In this document: positions 8,903-17,512 of the stretch, one piece after another
How positions within the stretch are numbered: position 1 is the first letter of the stretch
Layout of the letters: the number at the start of each line of letters is the position of its first letter
Origin: JASLQO01 sp002327525
GTDB lineage: Bacteria > Pseudomonadota > Gammaproteobacteria > Pseudomonadales > Azotimanducaceae
Direction of reading: 5' to 3'
NCBI GenBank assembly: GCA_030744435.1
Contig: JASLQO010000020.1
Coordinates: 1 to 64,000, forward strand
Length of the DNA stretch: 64,000 nucleotides
Program-made: the position numbers and the translations under genes
Notes under the pieces: generated by a model
Seen by the model: only the letters and a program-made list of their open reading frames with translations
Told to the model about the DNA's origin: nothing
Databases searched by the model: none

Positions 8903-8919
8903 AAAACCGAAGAAGGGGG

Positions 8920-9119
8920 ATGGCGGTGCTGGACAGAGAAATCGACATCGCCACCGGCGATGGCACGATGAACACCTTCATCACCCATCCGGAGGAGGGC
9001 GGCCTCATCCGGTGGTGATATTCCTGATGGATGCGCCGGGCAAGCGGGAGGAACTGCACGCTATGGCACGCCGCATTTCCTCTGTTGGCTACTGCGTCAT
9101 GCGACCCAACCTGCGCTGA
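8920..9119 (+). pseudogene. N-terminal stub of dienelactone hydrolase family protein
   Basis: The frame starts MAVLDREIDIATGDGTMNTF and ITHPEEGG, as in dienelactone hydrolases. It then shifts by one frame near 9005 to continue VVIFLMDAPGKREELHAMAR and VGYCVMRPNLR before a stop at 9119. The catalytic Cys/Asp/His region is entirely missing: the family is about 240-290 residues long and only about 65 remain. There is thus one frameshift plus a 3' truncation. An intact copy would have completed the acyl-CoA dehydrogenase/SDR row. Confidence 0.75.
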
Positions 9120-9223
9120 TCGCCTCCCGATTTACGGGGCTCTCAGCCGGGCGCGTGTTTTTTTTGAATTTGTGCGCATGGTCGTAGTGGGATGACACGC
9201 TTGAATGCGTGGGGAGGCTAAGC

Positions 9224-9658
9224 ATGCAAACAGTACGTGTGATGCTGAAGTTCAAGGGAGCGCATGTATACAGCGTCTCGCCGCTAGAGTCGGTGTTCGT
9301 AGCCATTCGGTTCATGGCAGAGAAGGAAATTGGCGCGCTGCTGGTGATGCAGGAAGGGCATCCGGTGGGGATAGTTTCCGAGCGCGACTACACGCGCAAG
9401 GTGATCCTGCGGGACCGCGCATCGAAACACACCCGCGTTTCGGAAATCATGACCTGCGACCTCATCACGGTGGGGCTAGACGATCACATGGATCATTGTG
9501 TCGCTTTGATGCGAGAGCACCATACACGGCACCTTCCCGTGATGGAGGAAGGGCGTATGCTCGGGGTGTTGTCGTTACGCGATCTGTTTTCGGCCATCAT
9601 CGACGAACAGCAGCACACCATCGAGCATCTGGAGCACTACGTGCGGGGGCAGGTCTAG
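9224..9658 (+). CDS. CBS-domain pair protein
   Basis: 144 residues made of two CBS motifs: VSPLESVFVAIRFMAEKEIG with LLVMQEGHPVGIVSERDYTR, then VSEIMTCDLITVGLDDHMDH with MREHHTRHLPVMEEGRM and LGVLSLRDLFSAII. Such stand-alone CBS pairs sense adenine nucleotides and modulate partner proteins. The ATG at 9224 is preceded by a strong GGGGAGG at 9211-9217, which favours it over the upstream in-frame candidate. It stands alone between convergent or unrelated genes, so the partner is unknown. Confidence 0.9.
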   Translation: MQTVRVMLKFKGAHVYSVSPLESVFVAIRFMAEKEIGALLVMQEGHPVGIVSERDYTRKVILRDRASKHTRVSEIMTCDLITVGLDDHMDHCVALMREHHTRHLPVMEEGRMLGVLSLRDLFSAIIDEQQHTIEHLEHYVRGQV

Positions 9659-9821
9659 AACCAGCCAACCCGCCTCACATAGAAGCCATCGGCGTGTAAT
9701 CACAGCGATGAGGGCGTCCATGGCGTGCGATATCCGCGCGCATGAGCGCGATGTGCCCGAAATCCCTCGTTCTCGCAACCACGCGACCCTTCTCGATGGC
9801 GGACCTGCGATACCTGGACCA

Positions 9822-10886
9822 CTACCCGGTCATCTCCGTGATGCGTTGCTCGCTCATACCGGCGTGCCCGGCTGCGGCGACGATTCCCGCCCAGCTGTTG
9901 TTATCGATGGGAATGCCCGCATCCAGTCGCTCGACCACACTCTCACGTTCAGGTTCTCCGGGGATGCGAACCTTGTCGAAGCCGCTGGCGGGCGTGGTGC
10001 TGTGCAGGTAGGCGACCATCTCGCGTACCTCTTCGTTGAAGGCGTCGATGCCATCGAAGACGTTGGGATCCAGCACGAACATCAGCATGTTGTTCACGAC
10101 GTTGTTGTTGCGCTCGCGCCCGGGTTGCGCGGTCCATTCGCCGGCCAGGCCGCCCCCCAACAACTCACACATAACGGCCAGCCCATATCCCTTGTGCTTG
10201 CCAAAAGGTCCGAGCGCGCCGAAAGGCACTTCGTACATGACCGATGCATCGGTGGTAGGCAGGCCCTCGTGATCGACCAGGCAACCCTCGGCAACGGCCT
10301 CACCTTTCATGTGAGCAACCCTCACCTTGCCGAGCGCCACCGCGCTGGTCGCCATGTCCAGCACGATGGGCATGGCGTCCGGACGCGGCACCACGCAGCA
10401 GAAAGGATTGGTGCTCATGCGCCGATCCCGGCCGCCCCACGGGGACACCTGTGGTTCGTGACCCACAACGTTGACGAAATGCACGGATACGAATCCGGCG
10501 CTACCGCAGACCTCGCCGTAGGTACCGATGCGGCCAAGGTGATGACAGTTGCGCACACCGGCACACACGATGCCCGTGTTTTTCGCACGTTCGAGCGCTA
10601 TATCCGTGGCTTCGCGGCCGACAACCTGACCGAAACCAAACTGTCCGTCGATCAGCAGCACCGCGCCGTTGTCTTTTACGATTTCGGCGTGGGCGTCCTG
10701 CTTCAGGTGGCCGACACCGATGTTGTGGACGTAGGTGGGGATCATGCCCACGCCATGCGAGTCGTGCCCTTTCATGTTGGCCCATACCAGATGATCGGCC
10801 ACTTCGCGGGCCACGACCTCAGTGCTGCCTGCGGTGGTGAAGATTTCGGTGACGAAATCGGTCAGTTGTTGTTGTTCGATGAGCAT
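9822..10886 (-). CDS. Ldh-family (malate/L-lactate/ureidoglycolate-type) dehydrogenase
   Basis: 354 residues of the NAD(P)-dependent Ldh2/MDH2 family. Diagnostic stretches are GHDSHGVGMIPTYVHNIG near residue 45, HHLGRIGTYGE, DMATSAVALGKVRVAHMKGE and GHKGYGLAVMCELLGGGL. It oxidises 2-hydroxyacids such as malate, lactate or sulfolactate, and the exact substrate cannot be read from the sequence. The ATG at 10886 is chosen because homologues begin near MLIEQQQLTDFV; the longer frame adds an unrelated leader. It is divergent from the SMP-30 gene. Confidence 0.88.
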   Translation of the reverse strand: MLIEQQQLTDFVTEIFTTAGSTEVVAREVADHLVWANMKGHDSHGVGMIPTYVHNIGVGHLKQDAHAEIVKDNGAVLLIDGQFGFGQVVGREATDIALERAKNTGIVCAGVRNCHHLGRIGTYGEVCGSAGFVSVHFVNVVGHEPQVSPWGGRDRRMSTNPFCCVVPRPDAMPIVLDMATSAVALGKVRVAHMKGEAVAEGCLVDHEGLPTTDASVMYEVPFGALGPFGKHKGYGLAVMCELLGGGLAGEWTAQPGRERNNNVVNNMLMFVLDPNVFDGIDAFNEEVREMVAYLHSTTPASGFDKVRIPGEPERESVVERLDAGIPIDNNSWAGIVAAAGHAGMSEQRITEMTG

Positions 10887-10992
10887 TGTGTGTCCTTTCT
10901 GACTCCTTTCTGACGGGAGACTTTTTATCACAGTTGCCTCCCCTGTGGGCATGTGACAAGGTCAGGAGTTGGCTCGTTTGGGGGGGACGACA

Positions 10993-11871
10993 TTGGAAAA
11001 ACTCGCCGAAGGCTATGGGCTTATCGAAGGACCGGTCTGGGACCCGGAATGCGGACTGCTGTTTAGCGATGTATTAAACGGTGGCGTGTTCTGTCTCGAT
11101 GCGGGTGGAGTGGTGAGCACGGTGTTCGAGCATCGACGCGGCATTGGTGGCATGTCGCTCTACGACGGTGGCGAGGGGACCGAAGGGCTGATCGTCAGCG
11201 GCCGCAACATTTCCTACAAACCGTTCGATGGCGGGCAAACCCTCACCGTGCTCGATCGTGACGAGGACGCGGGGCTCGTTGGCTACAACGATATCACCAC
11301 TGATGCGGCCGGGCGTATTTACGCCGGATCGCTCGGATCCTCACCCGTGTTCGATGACGGTCGGGAGCCTGCCGCGGGTGACTTGTACCGTATCGAACTC
11401 GACGGCAGCGCTTCTGTCGTGGGCCGCGATGTCCAGTTGACCAATGGGCTTGGCTTTTCGCCGGACGGGCACACGCTCTACCACTCGGATTCCAGGCGTC
11501 AGGCGGTGTTCTGCTACAGCGTGGATGCGGACGGCAGTGTTGGTGAGAAACGCGAGTTTTGCGTTACGGAACGCGGTGTACCCGATGGATTGGTGGTTTC
11601 AGAGGATGGGGCCGTGTGGGTCGCGCTTGCCGGTGGCGGGCAGGGCGTTGGCGTATTCGATGAAAACGGCAGCTTTCGCGAACACATCGAGATTCCGCTA
11701 CCGATGTGCACCAGCCTGTGCTTCGGCGGCGAGGACCTCAGGGAACTCTACATCGTGTCCGGCTCGGATGGCGCGAACGGCGATCGGGCAGGGGCGGTAT
11801 TCAGAATACGCACGAGCCTCCCCGGCCTGCCGGTACCACCGGCACGAGTGGCGCTGACGACAAGTTCATGA
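10993..11871 (+). CDS. SMP-30/gluconolactonase family lactonase
   Basis: 292 residues forming a six-bladed propeller. The metal-site regions are visible: LIEGPVWDPECGLLFSDV at the start, YNDITTDAAGRIYAGSLG in the middle, and NGLGFSPDGHTLYHSDS later. It is a calcium- or zinc-dependent lactonase acting on sugar or other lactones. No ATG is available. I prefer the TTG at 10993 with GGGGGGG six bases upstream, because the TTG at 10969 lies flush against its AGGAG. The crotonase gene follows after 34 bases and is probably co-transcribed. Confidence 0.85.
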   Translation: MEKLAEGYGLIEGPVWDPECGLLFSDVLNGGVFCLDAGGVVSTVFEHRRGIGGMSLYDGGEGTEGLIVSGRNISYKPFDGGQTLTVLDRDEDAGLVGYNDITTDAAGRIYAGSLGSSPVFDDGREPAAGDLYRIELDGSASVVGRDVQLTNGLGFSPDGHTLYHSDSRRQAVFCYSVDADGSVGEKREFCVTERGVPDGLVVSEDGAVWVALAGGGQGVGVFDENGSFREHIEIPLPMCTSLCFGGEDLRELYIVSGSDGANGDRAGAVFRIRTSLPGLPVPPARVALTTSS

Positions 11872-11905
11872 CTGAGATTCAAGACGAAAAACGAAGGAGA
11901 TAGAA

Positions 11906-12736
11906 ATGGCGAGAGAACCCATCGAAACGGGCAGCGAAGCCCTGTTGGCGTATGAAGAAGACGGTGTGGCTGTGCTCACGCTGAACCGCCCGCAGGCACG
12001 CAATGCCATGGGCGACGGAATGACCGAGGGACTCGCTGCGGCGCTGCAGTACGCAGAGAACGCATCCCAGATCCGTGCGATCGTCGTGACGGGAGCGGGC
12101 GGTGCATTTTGTGCCGGTGGAGATGTGAAGGGGATGGCTGCCGGTGGCGGAGGCGGCGGGCAGGGGCCCTCGCTGGATGAGCGCATTCACGCACAACGGC
12201 TCAATCAGCGCGCGACGGCGGGAAAGATGTTTCTGATGCCGAAACCGGTGATCGCGTCGCTGCCCGGGCCGGCCGCGGGCGCGGGGCTTTCACTGGCACT
12301 GGCCGCAGATCTGCGCATCATGGCCGATACCGCGTTCATCACCTCTGCATTCGCGAAGGTCGGCTTCTCCGGTGACTACGGCGGCACTTTCTTCCTGTCG
12401 CAATTGGTCGGTAGCGGCAAGGCCAGGGAGCTGTACTATCTCTCCGACCGGGTCAGCGCACAGGAGTGCCTGCAGCTTGGCATTGCCAATCAGGTGGTAC
12501 CGGCAGATGAGCTCGAGAGTGCGACCATGGCGCTGGCGCGGCGTCTGGCTGAGGGCCCGCCGGTGGCCTACCGGTACATGAAGGAGAACTTCAACCGCGC
12601 CTCAATGGGAGGGGATGTGATCGACTGCCTCGACCTCGAAGCGACACACCATGTGCACGCGGGCCTGACGGAAGACCATCGCAACGCGGCGAAGGCGTTC
12701 GTTGAGAAGACGCAGCCGGTGTTCGTCGGCAGATAG
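11906..12736 (+). CDS. enoyl-CoA hydratase/isomerase (crotonase) family protein
   Basis: 276 residues. Crotonase signatures are VLTLNRPQARNAMGDGM, the oxyanion-hole loop GAGGAFCAGGDVKGMA, PGPAAGAGLSLALAADLRIM and FAKVGFSGDYGGTFFLSQLV. The position that carries a catalytic Glu in hydratases is Asp in FSGDYGG, as in isomerase-like members, so hydration may not be the reaction. A glycine-rich insert follows the oxyanion loop. GAAGGAGA provides a good ribosome site. Confidence 0.9.
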   Translation: MAREPIETGSEALLAYEEDGVAVLTLNRPQARNAMGDGMTEGLAAALQYAENASQIRAIVVTGAGGAFCAGGDVKGMAAGGGGGGQGPSLDERIHAQRLNQRATAGKMFLMPKPVIASLPGPAAGAGLSLALAADLRIMADTAFITSAFAKVGFSGDYGGTFFLSQLVGSGKARELYYLSDRVSAQECLQLGIANQVVPADELESATMALARRLAEGPPVAYRYMKENFNRASMGGDVIDCLDLEATHHVHAGLTEDHRNAAKAFVEKTQPVFVGR

Positions 12737-13054
12737 GCCGGCATCAGCCGCGATGGACATCCGGGCGGCGGCGCGCAACGACGTTATAAATGGATTTGCG
12801 ATCTGGCGGGAGGCCACCGTCCGTGCTCCCGTGGTGGATACGCGACTATGGGACGGCTGTGGGCCGGTTTTGCGCCGGCTGATCGCTGCGTGGCCTCAAT
12901 GCTGGTCATGACCGCTGCGGCGCCGTTGGTTGCGGTGATCCTGTTTGCCGGTGCACTTGTTCAGCGCGTTTCCGATCTTTGACCACTGCGGTTGGAAATC
13001 GGGCGCTGGCACGTGAGAAGGTGAGGCTTTCTCGTTCACAGAGGAGTTCGCGGT
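12737..13054. other. intergenic stretch with a possible 44-residue membrane peptide
   Basis: About 320 bases between the crotonase and the CoA-transferase. The only coding-like content is a plus-strand frame from 12848 to 12982 that would encode a 44-residue peptide with one hydrophobic helix (MLVMTAAAPLVAVILFAGAL). It has no clear ribosome site and no recognised family, so it may be a gene remnant. GAGGAG at 13041-13046 belongs to the following gene. Confidence 0.3.
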
Positions 13055-15430
13055 TTGTTGGTACGTGTTCTGGAACTCGGCCGCGGTGTGGCGTCGGCTT
13101 ATGCGGCCAAATTACTCGGGGATCACGGTGCGGATGTCATCAAGGTGGAACCACCGGAAGGTGATGCATTGCGCCGGTGCGGTCCGTGGCCCGCGAACCA
13201 GCCGGATCCGGCACAGAGCGGTCTCTACCTCGCACTCAATCTGAACAAGCGCGGGGTGAGCGTAGCAGATGACGAGGTAGAGACATTCGAACGGCTGATC
13301 GCGTGGGCAGACGTGGTGGTGCACGATTTTTCCTCTCTCGAAGCACGAGCCAGAGGCGTGGATCGCGAGACCTTTGCGAACACCTCCTCACATCTGGTTA
13401 CACTCGCGATCACCGCCTTTGGGCAGACCGGGCCTTACGCCGAGTACCAGGCGGAGGATCTGACGCTCACCAATGCCGGTGGCTGGGCGAATCTGTGTCC
13501 CGCCACCCATACCGACCCATCCCTGCCTCCGCTCAAGGTCTGCGGCGATCAGTGCGCGCTGATGGCGGCGATCGGGGGTGCCATGACGGCGCTCGCCTTT
13601 GCCCGCGAAGCGCAGCGATCGGGTGCTGGCGAGTACATAGACTTCAGCATTCAGGCATATGTCGCCTCCGTGCTCGAACTGGGTGTGCCGGCGTACAGCT
13701 ATCGAAGCGAGGTGATCACTCGTTATCACGAACGTTCACTGATTCCATGGCGGATCTTCCAGGCCAAGGACCGGCCGGTGTATCTGGTGTGCGTGGAACA
13801 GGATCAGTGGGAACGATTGATGGTGTTCATGGGCGATCCTTCGTGGGCCGGGCTGGACGTGTTTGCCGACCAGGCGAGCCGCGCCGAGAATCAGGATCTC
13901 GTGCACACCTTCGTTCAGGAATTCGTGTCCGAGTGGACGGCCAACGATCTGTACCACGCGGCGCAGAAGCACCGGATCTGTGTCGCTCCGGTGCTGAATC
14001 AGAGCGAGATCGCGGCCAACGAGCATCTGCGCGAGAGAGATTTCTTCACCTGGGTGGCGCGTGATGGATCAGTGCCGGTGCAGTTCCCTGGTTCTTCGAT
14101 CCTCACGACCAGCGGTCGAGCACCCGTCTCGAGGGGCGCGCCAGCTCTCGGCGAACACAATGCAGATCTGTCCCATCTGCCGGAAGTCTGCGTTCGCAGC
14201 AGTGCGAGCGATTCGACACGATTGCCCCTCAAAGGGGTGCGCGTGCTTGACATGACTTGGGCATGGGCTGGGCCCTTCGCTACCATGAACCTCGCGTTCC
14301 TGGGTGCAGATGTGATCCGTATCGAGTCAGAGAAACGTGCCGATCTATACAGGCGCTTTCCCGTATATCCGGATGATGTGGAACCAACGCTCAACGTCTC
14401 CGGCATGTTCAATCAGTGGAATCAGGGCAAATCTAGCATCACGATCGATTTCGCCACGAGCGAGGGACTCGCATTGGTGAAAAGGCTCGTCGCGGTCAGC
14501 GACGTGGTGGTGCAAAACTATGCGACCGGTGTCATGGAGCGGCTCGGGCTCGGGTACGATGCGCTGCGTGAAATCAACCCCGGCATCATCATGGCCAGCG
14601 TGAGCGGTTACGGGCAGACCGGTCCCTACCGCGAGTACATGGGGTACGGTCCTGCCATCCCGCCTCTGACCGGACTTGCCGCGGGTACCGGCTACGTGAA
14701 CGGCGCACCGGAGGAGATAGGATTGTCCATGCCGGACCCTACTGCTGGCATTACCACGGCGCTGGGTGTGATAGCGGCACTCTGCCGGCGCGACGCCACC
14801 GGCGAAGGTGATCATCTGGACGTCTCGCTTTGGGAGGCGACGGCGGTGCTGAATGTGGAAGCGTGGATGGATTTCGTGTTCAACGGGGCTGAGCCGGTGC
14901 GTATGGGTAATCGACATCCGCGTATGGCGCCGCATGGGTGCTACCCGTGCGCCGGGGACGATGCCTGGATATCCATCGCCTGCCGCAACGATGAACAATG
15001 GAAGGCCCTGGCGGCTCTGGTCGGCCACGGACTTGATGGAGACTCCCGCCTAGCGACCCTGGCGGGACGCAAGCGCATTGAGGACGAGCTCGACGCACAG
15101 ATTACCGGGTGGACTTCAGAACGCGATCGGTGGGCCATTACCAAAGAGCTGCAGGCCCTGGGGATTGCGGCGTTTCCCACCCTGTCCACGCAGGATATCG
15201 TGGAAGACGAGCAGCTGAATTCCCGCAAATTCATCGAACGGCTCGATCACCCCGAGGTCGGCAAGCGTGCGCATGCCGGTATTCCCTGGCGGCTCACACG
15301 CAGACGCAATGGTGTGAGCCGGCCCGCTCCATGTATCGATGCTGACACAGACCGTCACCTGCAGGAGATTCTCGGCTTGACGACCGAGCAGATCGCTGGC
15401 CTGCGTGAACGGACGATAATCGGTATTTAG
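13055..15430 (+). CDS. tandem-fused CaiB/BaiF CoA-transferase
   Basis: 791 residues made of two full CaiB/BaiF (family III CoA-transferase) modules: about 1-385 and about 392-791. Both carry the opening motif (VRVLELGRGVASAYAAKLLG; VRVLDMTWAWAGPFATMNLA), the AFGQTGPYAEY or SGYGQTGPYREY stretch, and the region of the catalytic aspartate (CGDQCALMAA; MPDPTAGITTALG). The single-module length is about 400, so this is a genuine head-to-tail fusion, and it could work as an intramolecular version of the usual interlocked dimer. The start is TTG at 13055 with GAGGAG eight bases before. It transfers CoA between carboxylic acids; the substrate is unknown. Confidence 0.9.
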   Translation: MLVRVLELGRGVASAYAAKLLGDHGADVIKVEPPEGDALRRCGPWPANQPDPAQSGLYLALNLNKRGVSVADDEVETFERLIAWADVVVHDFSSLEARARGVDRETFANTSSHLVTLAITAFGQTGPYAEYQAEDLTLTNAGGWANLCPATHTDPSLPPLKVCGDQCALMAAIGGAMTALAFAREAQRSGAGEYIDFSIQAYVASVLELGVPAYSYRSEVITRYHERSLIPWRIFQAKDRPVYLVCVEQDQWERLMVFMGDPSWAGLDVFADQASRAENQDLVHTFVQEFVSEWTANDLYHAAQKHRICVAPVLNQSEIAANEHLRERDFFTWVARDGSVPVQFPGSSILTTSGRAPVSRGAPALGEHNADLSHLPEVCVRSSASDSTRLPLKGVRVLDMTWAWAGPFATMNLAFLGADVIRIESEKRADLYRRFPVYPDDVEPTLNVSGMFNQWNQGKSSITIDFATSEGLALVKRLVAVSDVVVQNYATGVMERLGLGYDALREINPGIIMASVSGYGQTGPYREYMGYGPAIPPLTGLAAGTGYVNGAPEEIGLSMPDPTAGITTALGVIAALCRRDATGEGDHLDVSLWEATAVLNVEAWMDFVFNGAEPVRMGNRHPRMAPHGCYPCAGDDAWISIACRNDEQWKALAALVGHGLDGDSRLATLAGRKRIEDELDAQITGWTSERDRWAITKELQALGIAAFPTLSTQDIVEDEQLNSRKFIERLDHPEVGKRAHAGIPWRLTRRRNGVSRPAPCIDADTDRHLQEILGLTTEQIAGLRERTIIGI

Positions 15431-15432
15431 GC

Positions 15433-16389
15433 ATGGGCCGTCATGCTGATGTCGCAAGTGAGTTTTCGCGATATCCTTCAGGAGTGATCAAATCCTTCGT
15501 GACGCTTTGCGTCGTTTTTACAGTAGCGCTCGCCCACGCCTACGAGACCGACCCCTATACCAACCGGCACATACCGATTGCCGACAGTACGGATCGGATG
15601 GACGAGCGCGTAAACACGACGCTGGCAGAGATTGCTGAAAACTGGAAGCGCGGCGAGGATGAACGGGCGTTCGTGCGCGCGGTTTACAATAGATTGGGTG
15701 GCCGGCATTGGGTGGACAAGTTCGAACGCTGGGTGATCGACTCGCTGGACATAGAGAAGCTCGAAAACTCACGAAAGAAGAGCGTGTACAACGGTGTGCC
15801 GCTGTACGCCAACAGAGTCGCAGGAATCTTCGGCTTCGGCCCCACGGTAAAGGTTGCGGGCGTGTTTGTCGGCACCGACAAGTTCGGGCACTTCTTCTCT
15901 CAGGGCCGTAAGTTCTACGATCGCTATGTACGCACGGGAGACGAGGCGGAAGCGGCGCGGCGATCTGCATACACGGAGAGTGCGATATTCGGCCAGCTGA
16001 CCACCGGCATATACTCTAACGCCGATGTCGTTGCCAATTTCGAGGGCTACCGGTTCTACCGCAGCCTGTTCAACGACAACCCGAATTTCCAGAAGCCGCC
16101 AATCTTCGTCTGGAGAGGCGGTAAACCAGAACAAAGGCGTGCGTTCACATGGAACGATCACGTCAACGATTTCTGGGACGAGGCGATAAATGCGAACCAC
16201 TCCGACCGTATCCTGCGCCCCCACCTGTTGCGCCAGGTTCTCAAATACTGTCGTCAGTACAGAGAGTTTCCCGGTCTCTACACGTCCGACCAGTTCGAGG
16301 TGCTCTGGGCGCGCTACTTACACATCGGGTTGAAGGACACCCGCGAGCTTAGCGCCGCGACGTATCTGGGCAATCACTGCCCGCCCTGA
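15433..16389 (+). CDS. exported protein of unknown function
   Basis: 318 residues from the first ATG, two bases after the CoA-transferase stop. A signal peptide is visible at residues about 18-36 (VIKSFVTLCVVFTVALAHAY), so the true start may be the GTG at 15484. The mature part is rich in aromatic residues: HWVDKFERWVIDSL, VFVGTDKFGHFFSQGRKFYD, IYSNADVVANFEGYRFYRSL and YTSDQFEVLWARYLHIGL. I see no catalytic motif and do not recognise the family. The GTDKFGHF stretch could be an enzyme-like or membrane-associated site. A periplasmic location is inferred. Confidence 0.7.
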   Translation: MGRHADVASEFSRYPSGVIKSFVTLCVVFTVALAHAYETDPYTNRHIPIADSTDRMDERVNTTLAEIAENWKRGEDERAFVRAVYNRLGGRHWVDKFERWVIDSLDIEKLENSRKKSVYNGVPLYANRVAGIFGFGPTVKVAGVFVGTDKFGHFFSQGRKFYDRYVRTGDEAEAARRSAYTESAIFGQLTTGIYSNADVVANFEGYRFYRSLFNDNPNFQKPPIFVWRGGKPEQRRAFTWNDHVNDFWDEAINANHSDRILRPHLLRQVLKYCRQYREFPGLYTSDQFEVLWARYLHIGLKDTRELSAATYLGNHCPP

Positions 16390-16419
16390 AGGTGGCAGCG
16401 CGCGCGGAGAATACGGCGG

Positions 16420-17397
16420 CTAGCCTGATTCCAATCCGCGTTCCGACAAGAACTCTGGGTTGAACAGGCTCGATTGATACTTGCTGCCGGTATCGGCCAG
16501 TATGGTGATGATTGTGTGTCCAGGTCCCAGTTTGCGGGCGACTTCTACCGCCGCACACAGATTGATGCCGGTGCTCGAACCGAAAAACCAGCCTTCCTCG
16601 CGCAGCATGCGATACACCATCGGTACCATCTCCTGATCCGGCACCTGCACCGCATCGTCGACGGGGATGTCGAGAAGATTGTCCGTAACACGTGAATTGC
16701 CGATACCTTCCGTGATGGAGGGTCCCGGGGTCATCTTCGCCTCTCCGGTCGTTACCCAGTTGTACAGCGCGCTACCATGTGGATCCGCAAGTACGATGCG
16801 TACGCCTTCGTTCTGGCTCTTGAGATAGCGAGCCGTACCAGCCAGCGTGCCACCGGTACCGACGGCGCAGGTAAAAGCGTCAATCGCGCCGCCTGTCTGA
16901 GTCCAGATCTCGGGGCCCGTGGATTCGAGGTGGGCCATGCGATTGGCCACATTGTCGAATTGGTTGGCCCACACGGCGTTGTCCAGCGAATCCGCGTAAC
17001 GGCCGGCCTGCTTTTGGTAGTTCATCTCATCGGCATAGGGCACGGCCGGCACGACACGTACCTCGGTACCGAGCGTCTTCAGAATCTCCACTTTCTCCGG
17101 AGACTGGTTGTCGGGCATGTAGATGACGCACGGGTAGCCGCGTTCGTTGCATACGTGTGCGAGCCCAATGCCGGTATTGCCAGCCGTGCCCTCTACCACC
17201 GTACCGCCCGGTTTCAGGGCTCCGCTGTTCTCGTGTTCCCTGACCATCCACAGGGCTGCGCGGTCTTTGACCGACCCGCCAGGATTCATGAATTCGGCCT
17301 TGCCGAGAATCTCGCAGCCCGTTTCTTCGCTCAGACGCCGCATCCGGATAAGCGGTGTGTTGCCCACGGTGTCGGCGAAACCGGTTTTGATGTCCAT
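16420..17397 (-). CDS. cysK: cysteine synthase A-type O-acetylserine sulfhydrylase
   Basis: 325 residues, fold-type II PLP enzyme. The PLP lysine lies in NPGGSVKDRAALWMV. The substrate loop is EGTAGNTGIGLAHVCNERG, the phosphate loop CAVGTGGTLAGTARYL, and the C-terminal Ser site EGWFFGSSTGINLC. It makes L-cysteine from O-acetylserine and sulfide. It is convergent with the preceding exported protein and divergent from the serine hydrolase. The sequence is also compatible with cysteine synthase-like relatives such as cystathionine beta-synthase catalytic cores. Confidence 0.88.
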   Translation of the reverse strand: MDIKTGFADTVGNTPLIRMRRLSEETGCEILGKAEFMNPGGSVKDRAALWMVREHENSGALKPGGTVVEGTAGNTGIGLAHVCNERGYPCVIYMPDNQSPEKVEILKTLGTEVRVVPAVPYADEMNYQKQAGRYADSLDNAVWANQFDNVANRMAHLESTGPEIWTQTGGAIDAFTCAVGTGGTLAGTARYLKSQNEGVRIVLADPHGSALYNWVTTGEAKMTPGPSITEGIGNSRVTDNLLDIPVDDAVQVPDQEMVPMVYRMLREEGWFFGSSTGINLCAAVEVARKLGPGHTIITILADTGSKYQSSLFNPEFLSERGLESG

Positions 17398-17512
17398 GAG
17401 TCGTCCGTTGTCCAGTGGCGATGATTCTACCGAACGGATTGCACTATTGAGGATGTTCTCGCGATGTTTATCCGCATAAGCTTAGGCCAGATTTGAAAAG
17501 ACGAGCGAGGAT

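Noticed and set aside
9708..10913. Plus-strand frame of 401 codons.
   Set aside because: Exactly antisense to the intact Ldh-family dehydrogenase, whose motifs are clear.
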